Assembly: GCA_028554755.1 (NCBI GenBank)
Contig: JAPTOF010000016.1
Coordinates: forward strand, 11,568,001-11,632,000
Source: Cordia subcordata
Lineage: Eukaryota > Streptophyta > Magnoliopsida > Boraginales > Cordiaceae
Length of the DNA: 64,000 bases
Direction: 5' to 3'
Under the pieces are notes generated by a model that ran no database searches, was not told the origin of the DNA, and worked only from the letters and a program-made list of their open reading frames with translations. Both the position numbers and the translations under genes were made by a program. The first letter of the stretch is position 1, and the number at the start of each line of letters is the position of its first letter. Shown here one piece after another: positions 1 to 11,240 of the stretch.

Positions 1-65
1 AAAGCACTTTTATCTAAAATTATACAGAAAGTGCTTTTTAAAAAAAATCAATCCAATTGAGCTCC
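1..65 (-). mobile_element. Terminal fragment of a Tourist-like MITE
   Basis: The first 65 bases resemble one end of the MITE at 28,301-29,271. Read on the minus strand they run from GGAGCTCAATTGGATT into a T-rich block and then an AAAAAGCACTTT block, the same order as in that element. The other end lies outside the window, so length and target duplication cannot be judged. I infer the family from terminal similarity only. Confidence 0.4.
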
Positions 66-1289
66 AAATAAAAACTAGAAGCACAACTTCACTATTCTTA
101 TTATTTTTGTATTTTCTAATCTCAGTATCATTCCTAAATTGGGTAAATGCTTTTAGGTGGACCTATCGTAATTGCTCACTGGCTACAAATATTACATCAA
201 GCAATCTATGGCCTTGTGATTTAAAATGGGAAAAGTCTTAAAGGTACTTTAGACTTTTAGATGTACGTACAACATTGATAAAAGTAAAGTAGCATAAAGT
301 TCATTTTAGTTTGGCTAACACAATAAGGAAGTGTTGTTATTAGATAAAATTCATCTATCACTAATTTCTGCAGGGGAAGGAGTTTGTCAATAGGGCAACA
401 TGCAAGGGGGTCATGAAAGGTGTAAGGAGATGGTGCTAGGATGAAAATAAGAAGATTGGCATTACCAGGCTCAAGAAGTCCCCATGTTTCTTATCTTTTG
501 CTTCAATGGCTTTATAAAAAATGCCACCTGATGTAGCATTGAAACCAGTGGATCAAATAAGAAAGAGTAAAAAATTAGACTCCACCAATTTCAAGCTGCT
601 TATGGAGGACACTAACAAGTTTGTCCCCTCTACAAGCCTTTCACAAGTACTTCACCAAATTCTGATCATTATGATATCACATTTCTCAGTGTCTCACTTC
701 TAGATAGGAAATGAAATTATCATAATATGTTTTCGATGGCCTGATTGCTTGTTACATGCTTGACCGGAAAACCCCTCCCATTTTTTCCCAGCAAACAAAC
801 ATAATTAAAAGATAAAGTAAAACTAAAGCTGCAGAAATTAAGATTACACAGAGCAATAGATAAGTAATAATGATTATTTACCAAGTAGCATAGAGAATAT
901 GATCTTTACAGAGTTCCATATCAAATAAATGATTGTAACTCACCTATAACCTTTTACAAAGAGATGCTCTTTTTTCAGTGGCCTTAAAATTATTAGATGT
1001 AGTTTCACTGTGTTTTGTGTGCAAGCTACCCCTAAATGTTACATCTAATCCTTGGGATGCAGATTACCTCGTCCTTGCTTCAATGTAGATTACTCAACAC
1101 CTTACAACTATTTTGGGCTTTACAAATAAACTAGCCCTAAACGCACAAACGACCAAAGCAAAGGAAATAGCAGAAACAAATTCCGGCATCGCAACATAAA
1201 GAAGTTCCATCTTATGCTAAACAAATTCCAATACAAGAATAACATAACCAAGCAAAGGAAATAGCAGAAACGAGAAGTTTCATTCTTTT
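66..1289. other. AT-rich non-coding DNA, no gene recognised
   Basis: No reading frame here shows a protein family I recognise. The longest plus-strand frame (521-703, 60 codons) has no homology I can name and no convincing splice context. The segment 370-700 is slightly less AT-rich and could be a decayed coding fragment, but I cannot assign it. Confidence 0.5.
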
Positions 1290-1545
1290 ATATATTAGTA
1301 AAAATTGGCTATCTGAAGAGTGAGAGAGAGAGAGAGATAAATAGAGTGAGAAATAAATAGAGAAAAAGAGACATACCTAGAGATGACGCGATTGTGGTGG
1401 AGATGGCGCTGTGAGGTGACGCGATGGTGGTGGAGATAGCGCGGTGGTGGTAGAGAGGTGGAGATGTGAGGTAGATCTAGGGCTTTGACGATGATGGAGC
1501 TGAAGAATTTTGGGATTTTAGGTATATGCTATATGTAGTGAAGTT
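1290..1545 (-). other. Possible 5' leader/first-exon remnant of a transposon gene
   Basis: A GA-rich microsatellite (about 1,320-1,340) is followed by imperfect repeats of a GTGGTGGAGAT-type motif (1,393-1,465) and a GATGATGGAG stretch. On the minus strand this reads as a CT-rich, Ser/Pro-rich leader that meets a GTATGT donor-like site near 1,378. It resembles in style, not in sequence identity, the leader of the Ulp1-like pseudogene near 10,860-11,100. This is an inference from composition; no product is recognised. Confidence 0.2.
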
Positions 1546-2230
1546 TTTTTTTAATTATAATATTAACCTAGTAGTTTTATTAATTATAATTTTGGTAAAT
1601 TATAAATATTTTATATTTAATTGATTTGCTTATCATTAATATTATCCTAGTGTGTTGTTAGGTAAGATATATAGTTTGAAATTATCAAGTTAAAGTTTAA
1701 GAAAGTAATTTAACAAAATATACTTAATTAGAATTATAGTATAGTCCTAATTAAAATAGTAAAAAATTGAATTAGAATAGTTTGTAAAATAATTAATATT
1801 TGTTATTATAATTTTAATTAATTAATACTAATAATAAAAATATACAAATAATAATATTATTATAATAATGTAGCTAAAATAATATGAAACTATATACTAC
1901 CATGATAGTATATATATTATATAATATACAATTGTTAATATACTAATACACAAATCTCTAATTTAATGTGATTATATTACATTAAAATGTCATAATTAAA
2001 GTTAATTCAACTAATCATGGTTAAGTTAGACATTGAAAAGTTAATTTAGTTAATAAGATTGTTAATACAATTAAAAGTAAAAAAAATTATAATATAAGTA
2101 AAACCTATTAGTATTGTTAATAGTATAACTAAGATCAAAATAAGTCAATTGCAGTGATTTAACTATACATATTCATTAATATAATATTGTTGGATTTGTA
2201 ATATTTAGCATGTAATAATACATAATCTTG

Positions 2231-2261
<31 letters not shown>

Positions 2262-2388
2262 GTATATATACAATGCAAGTATGCATTATATATAGGCTAA
2301 AACAATAGGATGTAAAATATTTGTATTTTTAAACTACAATTCCTTAAAATATTTAATTAAAAAAATTTTTGAAATGGTTCCTAAATTT
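1546..2388. other. Extremely AT-rich spacer with a (TA)n/(TATG)n microsatellite
   Basis: Almost entirely A and T, without open frames of interest. A TA/TATG microsatellite sits at about 2,231-2,270. No gene or element end is visible. Confidence 0.6.
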
Positions 2389-2612
2389 GGTCTCACTCTA
2401 TAATTTTGCGATCAATTTTCTATCGGTCGCAAATTTGCTGATATAGTTAGATATTTAGTGACCAGTTTAGCAATCGATTTTCGATCACTAATTTGTTGGC
2501 AACATATTTAGAGACCGATTATATTGTCGATCGTAAAATCGGTCGCAAAAGTTAAATTTAATGAACCGAGTTTTGTCGGTAGCTAATTTTCTATCGCTAT
2601 AGACCAGTTTGC
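2389..2612. mobile_element. CACTA-like subterminal repeat patch (GGTCGCAAA / GCGATC units)
   Basis: Short motifs of the type CGGTCGCAAA, GAGACCGATT, TTGCGATC and GATCGTAAAATCGG occur repeatedly in both orientations over about 220 bases. Clusters of such GGTCGC units are known near the ends of plant CACTA (En/Spm) elements, where the transposon's DNA-binding protein binds. I do not see a clean CACTA...TAGTG terminus pair, so this is best read as a fragment. Confidence 0.35.
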
Positions 2613-3379
2613 TAGTAATGTTTGTCATAATTGTTGCTTCAGGGTTACAGATGTTAACATCAAATTTTTAGTGAAGAATTGTAAAATAGTAACTTACTTA
2701 GACTTAAGTGGCTGTAAGGTATGTAGGTAATACATATTATTTGACATGGAATTTTCTTATATTTGTATGTGCTTACAGTTTTATCTTGAGTTTGATGAGA
2801 ATGAAGTTGGATTCTTTTATTGTATAGGGAAGGTCACTAGTAAATGAAGCTCTCTAAAGTGATAGTTAGATTTAATGTACAAGTGAGGGGAAAGACTAAG
2901 GTGAGATAGATATATAGAGACAATAGGCACAAAATATCTTAAAATTAAAGGGAACCATGTAATAATCTGTTTTATGTTATTGTGATCTCATTTTTTCTTT
3001 TGTTTGGGTTCAGCTGGATTATGTTTAAGCTCTGCAAGAAGGTTTCTGCTTGTTGTGTGTCTTTTTATGGATTTAATCAAAGACAAAGGTAAGATTCTCC
3101 CCTTTGCATATCTCTTACTGTGTTTGGTTTGTCTTATTTTGAGACATTTATCTTATTTGATAATTTATGTGAAGAAGTATTATTTGTTATCAACTTATCA
3201 CAAGTCACTTATAAGATACTTTCTTATTTGTAGTTGAAAATTAAAAATTTAAGATATTTTAAAAATTAAAAATTGAAAATATTGAAACTAAAATTAGAGA
3301 ATTTAACATTATTTTAATAAGACATTTTTCCGTCTTCTTTTGATAGCTTAGGTTTTAGCTTCGACACACATAATCTTAA
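2613..3379. other. Non-coding spacer
   Basis: AT-rich DNA with one weak plus-strand frame (3,004-3,237) that is hydrophobic but unlike any family I know. No splice or promoter structure supports a gene. Confidence 0.5.
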
Positions 3380-4430
3380 TCAGACATTCGAGTATTTGAA
3401 TGAGGACGGCCCTTTGATAACATCTTGCTTGAGAGAAAAGTGAAGTGGGCAATGGTCATTATCTAGCCTCGCCAGATGACTAACTTGAGTGTATTGAAAA
3501 TTTTCACACCAATCTTGGTTAATAAAAATTCTATCCAGCCTTGGAAGCTTCTTTCCCATGGCCCAAGTGAATTGATTTCCTGTAAAACCTACGTTAATAA
3601 GACCAATGGATCCCAAACAATCAAAGAAATCTTCTATAGCATTAAGAGGTAGAGTTTCACAATTTTGGCGTTCATCAACAGAAAGAACTATATTGAAATC
3701 TCCTCCTACAAACCAAGGGGTATTGACTGTTGAAGAGACCTCTCTAATCTCTTACCATAGAAACTGTCTATCACTGTGCCAGTGTCTAGCATAAACAAAG
3801 GAAGCTGTGAATTCAATAGGCAGAAAAGGCAAGGCGACTTTCATGGTTAACATTTGCGTATGATTTCTGATAATAGTGCATGTAGCTGCATCTTGCTAGA
3901 AAACCTAGATAGAATTATTAGAACTAAAAGCATACCTCATGAACTTAAGGGAGCAAGCAAAATTATCAATTTTACCGGCGTCAACTATCGGTTCGATAAT
4001 GGCAATAAAAATAGGAGAATATTGCTTGTTTAGTTGCTTTAGTCTTCATAACCTTCTTTTCCCTGCGATGCCACGAATACTCCACACAAGGCTTAATCAT
4101 TGAGCCTTTCGTCTATCATCTGTGTGCACCTCTATGTCAACTAGATCTTCATTAATTTTTTTATCCAGGTTGAGATTAACTTCCTCACTGTCCCCTTCAG
4201 TAGCTGGGACATACTCCTCATCTCCTATGTTTTTCTCCCTGAGAATACGACATTGATAGAACTCTAGGATTCTAATTTTCTACTAAATCTTCACTTGACT
4301 TATTTGCAGCTTCCTAGTTGTTATCATTGGGTCCATTGTGATGTAAGGCTAGGGGCTCCATGATCTCCTCATTTAAGCCTCCTTCTATATCTAGATTTTC
4401 TGAATCTTGGTTCTTTGGCAAACTGACTTG
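3380..4430 (-). pseudogene. LINE (non-LTR retrotransposon) AP-endonuclease fragment
   Basis: Read on the minus strand from about 4,100 down to 3,380, successive frames give the hallmarks of the L1-type plant LINE endonuclease: a WSIRGIAG start resembling the usual WNxRGLG, a GGDFNIV block, a GFTGNQFTW block, PRLDRIF, and an HLARLDNDHCPL block with the terminal Asp-His pair. The longest open piece is 3,380-3,616. The frame is broken by in-frame stops and no reverse transcriptase follows, so it is a dead 5'-part of ORF2. The sequence between 4,100 and 4,430 is probably the linker upstream of the endonuclease. The 5' LTR of element B begins directly at 4,439, so B probably inserted into or beside this LINE. 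Confidence 0.75.
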
Positions 4431-4438
4431 AGGGTTGG

Positions 4439-6268
4439 TGATGTGTCTTATTTTTGTATGTGTTAGCATCGTATTTTATTTATGTTAAGGTGTTATCAGC
4501 TTACATAGTTGCTTTAGTGTAATACTTATGTTACAGGTTGGCTTGAGCGGAAATAATTGTACGTAGTTGAGTTTAAGAGATAAATACTACACTATTAGCT
4601 TTTTTTCAATGATTTAGGTAAGTCTTGGGACAATGTCGAACTTGGACGATGTTGGGTGATAAAGATAAAAGGTGCACGGGATGTGAGGAGAAGATCGGAG
4701 GCCAAAACGAAAAAAGATTGAAGGCAAAAGAGCCCAATCGATTGACCGACTAGGTCGACCGGCAGGACCAGAGAGCATCATTATTTACTCGGTCGAGTTA
4801 AGCCTCCAGACGGTAGACCCACTAGGTCGATCGGTGGTTCCAAAGAGCAGCCTTGTTAAGCTGATCAACCATCCCCCAGAGCCGGCCAGTCGATCGGCAA
4901 TGCGCAGCTGTTTATAAATAGGGCCCGATTTTTGCAGATTTTAATCATCAAATTTACTGACACTCCTCACCCACTTTACACAAACACTAAACCCTAGTTC
5001 ACCCATCTCACACACACTTTTCCACACACTTCCCACTTGGATTCAAGCTTGTTTAAAGGGATTTAACAACTTTGGAAGTGAGATTAGCTCAAGATTGTGC
5101 ATGAATAGCTAGGATGGCAGAGAAGTTTCATATTCTCACTTTCATCCTATTTTACATTATGGTTGAGGAGATTTGACTAGGGTGATCTAGCTTGTGTAAT
5201 GGGTTGATTTAACACTCTTATGTTATGGGATTTTGATGGCTTATATATATACATATTTTACTTTTCATGTTTAATGGCTTTTATTCAATACATGTCTGTA
5301 TGTTTGATTAAATACCTATATGAGTAGTATGTGTATAACTTAGAGTTTATTTGCTACTAAACACCTCTAGTCCATCTAATAATCATGTCTATGTGTTTAT
5401 TTATGGATTGTATGGAGTGGGTTTTGCTTTGTTCATGTCTATGTGAGTAATAACATGCTTTGTAGTGAATTTAACTCCAATATTGCCTACATGTTGGTAT
5501 CAAATTGCCATTAATGGTGCAAATCAAACATGATGATGTTTTGGTAATGAATAGGTCCACATATTCACAACACCATAGGCTAGAACATGTAAGATTATGC
5601 ATATTAGCTTAATCCCGCTAAAATGACCCTAGAACGATGGTGCATGAGTTAAGACTAGCTTAAACTGAGTCCTCTTTAGCTTTAAATCCAACTAATAGGA
5701 GTCTTGGTAGGTTTTGTCGACCTTAATAACCCTAGGCCTTGGCTTTAAATCCAATCAATGGTTTAGGAACTAAGGTATATTTGTTTTAAGTCACCTATGA
5801 AGCTATTTAGTCCCTCCTATGGCCCTAGGTCGTAAGAACCATGCTGTAGCTCTAAGAGTGCACGCTTAGAGATGGACCTGCACCGAGTTCTAGGGATGAA
5901 TTAGGACACTAGATAGCAACCTAGGTATAGAGTGTCTCATGGATAAGTCATTTCTCATAATCCCATAGCATAAGAGTTGAGAGTCACCCATTAGCAAGCA
6001 TAAGTCACTTTAGATTAGTTTCTCTCCCTGTTTTCCATTCCTAATCCCCATAGTTTAGTTTAATTTTCTTCCCTTGAGCTCCCGTATATCCAAAAACCCA
6101 AAAACATGGCTAGATTAAGTTTCTGTTGAGGCACTTTCTAGGGCATACACGCATAGGATTCACTCCATGCAATAGCCTCCCTGTGGCTCAATACCTGCTT
6201 TCACACACACTATATTACATCAATCCATGCACTTACGGATCTTTAGGGCTTGTACCTCTAGAGAGACA
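4439..6268 (+). repeat. 5' LTR of element B
   Basis: The LTR starts with TGATGTGTC, the same opening as the minus-strand solo LTR ending at 58,076 and close to the TGATGTGTTG opening of element A. It shares with the A LTRs the ACCGGC/GTCGAC motif block, a downstream TATA box (TATAAATA, 4,912-4,919), the 'GAGCATCATTAT' block and the CTAGAGAGACA end. The right edge is placed by aligning to the A LTR end and may be off by a few bases. Confidence 0.75.
4739..4919 (+). promoter_or_regulatory. LTR promoter region of B: GACCGGC/GTCGACC repeats and TATA box
   Basis: Partly palindromic motifs such as GACCGACTAGGTCGACCGGC and CACTAGGTCGATCGG recur three to four times in about 150 bases, ending 15-20 bases before a TATAAATA box. 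The same arrangement recurs in both LTRs of element A, so it is a conserved part of the LTR promoter and not chance. Confidence 0.5.
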
Positions 6269-6271
6269 TCA

Positions 6272-6297
6272 AGTTTTTGGTGTCGTTGCTAGGGAGA
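6272..6297 (+). other. Primer-binding site of element B (degenerate)
   Basis: The sequence TTTGGTGTCGTTGCTAGGGA follows the LTR end. It is a decayed version of TTTGGCGCCGTTGCCGGGGA, the site complementary to the tRNA-Asp 3' end used by Athila/Tat elements. Confidence 0.6.
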
Positions 6298-6754
6298 CAC
6301 GGTGCTTTGTGTTCTTTGCTTGTGAGTTTTAGATAGTTGCTTGTTTTATTTTTTTACTTTCCTTTATTGTCTAAGTTTAATACTTTCTTATTTTGCTTTT
6401 TGTTTAGAGAGCTTGCTTTGATAGTCCTTTATCTTGCTTTGCTTTTAGTTCCTTTGATATCTAGTGTTTATTTTCCTTCCTTAGAATAGTTTGCTTGTTT
6501 CTTTTGTTTATCTTTATTTTGTTTTGTTTTCTCTTTTTAGTGTTTTGTTTTCTCTTTTTAGTAGACCCCATAGGTTTGGGGCGTGTTTGTTGTAGTTTTA
6601 GGATTTGTTGAAGTTTCGGGGTTTGAAGTGGCTAGACTTAGGATAGTGTTGCATGCTTGGTAGGTGATCACTTAGGAATCTCCTTATTCCATTTAATCCC
6701 GAACCCAGTAGGATTGCACGACACTTTAGGAATTTAGGAGATTTTCTTGAAAAG

Positions 6755-7760
6755 ATGACCGATCCCAATAATCCTTATATCCCTCTCATTCTCCCTATGA
6801 ATCCCATTCCACTATATGATCACCATGGGCATCAAGCCTAAGATCATTTTAGACAAGAGCCTATTAAGCTGGACCCACCTATAGATGACGATAAACCCAT
6901 ACTTAGGCAATTCTTCCTCCCCAATGCCTTCAAGCCTAATTTGACTATCAATTTTCCAGGGTTAGGGAAGCAAATTTTAAGATTAAGCCTAACATGTTCG
7001 CTATGCTTCCTTCCTTCTATGGGAGGAGTAACGAGAATCCCTTGGACCATATTATTGACTTTGTGAAGATGAGCTCCAACCTCCATATCCCCAATGTGCC
7101 ACAAGAGGTCATTCGCCTTTGGTAGTTCTCGTTCTCCCTTAAGGATAAGGCTAGGTCTTGGTATCATTATTTGCTTAGTGGTTGTATCACATCGTGGAAC
7201 GAGCTTTAAACTAGGTTCTATAAAAAGTTCTTTCCCATGGCTAAGACGATCGACCTTAAGGCTTCCATTATGACTTTCTCCCAGCATGAATTAAAGTCCT
7301 TTCATGAGGCTTGGGAGAGGTTTAATGACCTTCTTAGGCAGTGTCCACACTGTGAGTATGGTAATCATGACCTTCTCTAATATTTCTTTAGAGGTTTGAA
7401 TAAACAAAATAGGATGATGGTCAATGCTACCTCCAGTGGTGGATTTTGTAATTTGAAAGCGAGTGAGGCGTAGGAGAAAATGGATTTGTTGGCGAGAACT
7501 CTTTCCAAAATTCGGCTATGGATAGGTCTAGTCGAGGAGTGAATAGAAGAGGTGTTCATGAGGTTGGAATTTCTTTAGATTCGCTCGCTAAGGTAGAGGC
7601 CCTCATGAACAAGCTAAATCAATTCATCTCTTTGTCCCTTTCCTCTCAAAGTCATAGAGCTAGCTCTGTAGGTTTGTCCTCCGCCCCATCGGTCGTTGAG
7701 GTACATTGTGTTTTGAGTCATCTTAGAAGACTATTGCTGGCCCTATAGCACCCCAGTTCT
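6755..7760 (+). pseudogene. gag pseudogene of element B
   Basis: An ATG at 6,755 opens a frame matching the gag start of element A (Met-Thr/Ala-Asp-Pro-Asn). The capsid-like region continues with counterparts of A's FYGRSN, DFV/MSS, KDKAR and HEAWERF blocks, but single-base changes have introduced stops (for example TAG in place of an Arg/Lys codon near 7,122 and near 7,470) and frameshifts. The zinc-knuckle region after 7,700 is unreadable. It cannot encode a full capsid protein. Confidence 0.7.
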
Positions 7761-8617
7761 TTTATTTCATACAAGAGTAAATATGTGCTATACAAGGATA
7801 TTCTCGTGAGTACAATTCGTACTCTAACACTTACAATCCAGGTTAGAGAGACAACCCTATGTTTTCTTAGAGACAAGGTCAGTATGAGTCTTCTTATTCC
7901 AAGCCCCAAGCCCTACTTCAGCAGAGACATCGTCTTGTTAATCCCCTAGGGTTTTGTAATACCAACCAACCTAGGCTTCCTAGTGCTCCGTAGCGTCAGG
8001 CACTTCCTGTACCACCTATCTTAGCATTTCCTAGTCAATCTATACCTACTACTCAGTCCTGTAATGATGAGAAGTTAGATCACCTTACCCAAATGTTTCA
8101 GAGGCAACAACAGTAGTTAGATAATCTTCAAGCTAGGATAGATGCCCAATCAAGGCAGTGCCCCATTCACATGAGCACTAGAGACCCCGGAAAATTGCCT
8201 TCCCAACTAGAGTTGAACCTTAGAGTCTAGCCCTATTCCTCTACCAACACCACTTATTCAAGCACAGGCCAAGGCTATCACTACTCTTAGGAATGGTAGA
8301 GTAGTGGATAATAAGGTAGAAGTTGAATATGTAATGCTTGCACCTAGTGATCTTTCTGAGTCTAGAGAGCCTAATTGTAGTCCTGTAGAGAGAGGTCCAG
8401 ATAAGAGTGTTGAGCCTAGTAGAGACCATGGTGAAAGTAGTACTTCCCGCCCACATAAGGAGGGAAAGCAGCCCATTGATGATTCTTATGAGTCTAGAAA
8501 TATTGCACCTAGAGTTCCATTCCCATCCGCCTTAGAGAGGCCATCACCTAGTGAGGATACTAGGTTTCTCAAGATCTTAAAGCATCTTAAGGATCTTAAG
8601 GTTAATCTTCCTTTGAT
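7761..8617 (+). pseudogene. gag-protease linker remnant of element B
   Basis: This low-complexity Gln/Ser/Pro-rich linker aligns with A 48,950-49,773. The open piece 8,304-8,617 contains the blocks VPFPSALERP and LKHLKDLKVNLPL, which precede the aspartic protease in Athila-type elements. The match ends at 8,617, and the residues after that point belong to unrelated DNA. Confidence 0.6.
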
Positions 8618-8639
8618 CCTTTGCCCAAAACACACGGGG

Positions 8640-10450
8640 TTCTTCACGTTGGCCCAATGATGCCACAGCTTAAAGGCAATGTCACGACATATCACTGCAG
8701 ATCTTTCGCCCTTCAACTAGTCTATATAGTCCCTAAGATTCGACATCATGAGGCACACATATGCCCTACAATCATTAGCACCAACTTGCTTAGGAACCAA
8801 AATTGGGGAGTTTCTTCATGGGTTGGTATGCTATTGGAATAGCAAGTCGCAAGACTTTATCAAAGAACCCCAACTTCCAAAAAAAGAAAAATTACAATGT
8901 TCTAAATGCCTGAAAAGACTTAGATAAGAAAAAATGTATTTGATCTAAATGCTATAAATTTCCTCATACCAATCACTTTACAGGTTTGTCTATCTGCGGC
9001 TAGTCCTTAAGCACGGGGTTGTTATCACAAACACAAGCTTCTTGATTGACAAGGTCAATCATTAATAGAACCCAATGCTTTTTGAAGAAATTAAATGGTA
9101 CAAACATCTAATAACAAGGAGTTTGCACAAGTAAGAGAACAAGTTAATAAGATCTCACAGTAAACCATTTGTTTTTTTTAAAAAAAGAATACAATTAAAG
9201 GCTACCTCACTACAATCAGTCAGCTTGCCACTGAAACCAGATGTACCAAAATAGTAATTAATGAATTTATCTTCAGGTAATGCCTCACCTTGAATGCCTT
9301 CAAGGATGTATTGCTATAAATTTATTTACAAAAGTTATTAGTGCAAAATGATCAAACAATGAGAACAAAAAAGGAACTTTAGTTTAGAAGTCATAATAAT
9401 TAAAACATATTGAACCCATGCTAGGAAAGTACCACCTTGGCATCTTTAGATCTTCTTTCCTTGCATCCTTAGTTAGCTTGGCAATGTAACAATCAACAAT
9501 CTATAGTAATTTTCATTATGTTTAGTATTTTTGCAAAAATTATAAAGTGTAAATAAAATAGTAAGGTTAAAAATATGACTAACGAGGGTGGAAATGAAAG
9601 ATTTAAAGAGTAGTTCATGCATTTGTTCCCTTGTAATGTGATACCTATTGATCACGACAAGAATTTCCCTGAAAATTTACCAATATTAGATCATTATCAT
9701 TATTAAACAAAAATCTTACCTAAATAAATCAGTTAGAACACTTAATTTAATTGAAACCAACCTGCCATACTTGTGATAACCGAAAATAAAATCCTTCAAA
9801 GCTTTATCATCAACCATCAAATGCTTAGTAGAACAAATTGAAATCGTATTTTGTGTGGTGGAAGATGTATTGGTAGAATTACGAACATCAACAACATTTG
9901 AAGGGCCACCAACATTATCAGAAAACAAATGCCTATTACTACCAACATTTAATTCAATTCTTTGACTATCAGCATTCTTGTAATTAGGCGATGTAATTGA
10001 AGAACAATCATTGGGAGATGGCTTATAAGCATCAATTGCAGCATCATAGTCAACATTCATTTCATCATTTTGCTAAAAACCATTATCTACTTTTCTCCCA
10101 TTACCATCACCTTGAAATTTCTCATCAAGACCAGCTTTATTAAATCCTGGGATGTCAACTTTACCTAGAAAATCTCTCAAAATAGTTACTACAATTCTAA
10201 CATCATCCCTTGCCTCCATTAACTGGGCTTTCATTTATTTCATTTCTCTCCTCATGCTCATGTTCTTTAACATCACAATTCAAGTATGGATATACATACA
10301 ATAGTACATAAATCATTACACATATGAAAAGTTTTCAATTAAATAAATTAATCTAAAAGAATATTTGAACGCCAATGTTCATACCTCAGATCTATTATAA
10401 CTGGAACTAGCGTTAAACCTCATCTTAGGAAAATACTATCCATAATAACA
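8640..10450 (-). pseudogene. Ulp1-like C48 cysteine peptidase pseudogene
   Basis: Read right to left, exon-like pieces give: an MRFNASSSYNRSE start (about 10,400-10,430), a coiled-coil-like stretch with MSMRREMK and MEARDDVRIVV (10,150-10,260), an Asn/Ser-rich linker (9,716-10,060), ITREQMHELLFKSF (9,590-9,650), RWYFPSMGQYILEGIQGE (about 9,260-9,450), FNFFKKHWVLLMIDL with a following DNNP (about 9,010-9,110), and QVGANDCRAYVCLMM (about 8,720-8,790). The last two contain the His-Trp, Asp/Asn and Gln...Cys elements of the Ulp1/SENP catalytic site. Ulp1 peptidases remove SUMO-like modifiers; in plants many copies are carried by CACTA or Mutator-like transposons. Stops (for example after NNPVLKD and after RDYID) and the abrupt end at 8,617 make this a pseudogene. 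Intron edges are approximate. Confidence 0.6.
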
Positions 10451-11240
10451 TTAATCAATTAAATAAATTAATAAACGAAATAAAAAATTAAAGAATTGAA
10501 CATCACAATTAAACATTAATGAAAAAGAAATCATGCCATTGAACACCATAAAATTAAAGAATTTCATTAATATGTACCAATCATAAAAGTATTAAGAACC
10601 CATTTTTTGATAGCACTAAAATAGCCTTAAACCCTAAATATAAAATTTGAAAAACAAAAATATAAGTATAGATCTTGCACCATTAGCCATAAAAATACTA
10701 AACAACAAATTAACAAATTGAAATGATATTATTTCATTATCGACAAACTTAACAAAATAATACTATGTTAATCTATATATTAACAATATAAGATAAAAGC
10801 AACCGAAAAACAAACAAGTTGTTCAAACTTACATGGTCATTTGTAGTGACTCCGGTAATGAGCGATGATGAAAGAGTTAATTTTCTCCAGCAATGGATGA
10901 TGGAAGAGAAGGGCAGCAGAAGTTGGGAACAACAATAGAAAGCAAAGAAAGAGAGAACGGGGTTGGTTTATGAATGTTAGGGTTTGCAGAGAGTTGGAGT
11001 CTTTTTGTAAACTCATTTTTTATGCACCGAAAATGAAGAGTTATCAAGAAGACGCAACTCTTGGATGACGATGATGGAGCAGAGTAGGTAATTCGGCGTG
11101 CGTGGAGAACAAATGGAGGAGGCATTAGCTGTGTAGACTGGGTAGTAAAGGAGAGAGATGGTTATAGAAACAAAGACAATTATTAAAGTTATTTTCATCT
11201 TAGTGATCAAGAGTGAGAAAGGAGTTTTTGTCACTTATCA
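10451..11240 (-). other. Upstream part of the Ulp1-like gene: intron and leader
   Basis: On the minus strand, a short CT-rich leader (about 11,100-10,835) ends in ACCATG followed by GTAAGT, a good splice donor at about 10,833. It is followed by an AT-rich probable intron reaching the exon at about 10,430. This fits the 5' end of the Ulp1-like transcription unit. No promoter element is recognised. Confidence 0.3.

Larger units (their letters stand above)
4439..8617 (+). mobile_element. Element B: truncated Athila-like Ty3/gypsy retrotransposon (5' LTR + gag + linker)
   Basis: This element has a 5' LTR (4,439-6,268), a degenerate primer-binding site, a broken gag and the gag-protease linker. 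Its nucleotide sequence follows element A closely (A 47,901-49,773) and then stops matching abruptly at 8,617, inside the region just upstream of the protease. No reverse transcriptase, integrase or 3' LTR remains in the window. The sequence beyond 8,617 belongs to a Ulp1-like gene on the other strand, so the junction reflects a deletion or a later rearrangement. Confidence 0.8.

Noticed and set aside
89..1540. A CACTA element from CACTATTCTT (90) to TGTAGTG (1,540)
   Set aside because: The two ends do not form an inverted repeat beyond the first five bases and the 3-bp flanks do not match.
10770..10790. TCTATATATTAACAA as the 5' end of the Helitron
   Set aside because: It resembles a plant Helitron 5' end but lies in AT-rich DNA of the Ulp1-like gene's probable intron, where chance matches are easy.
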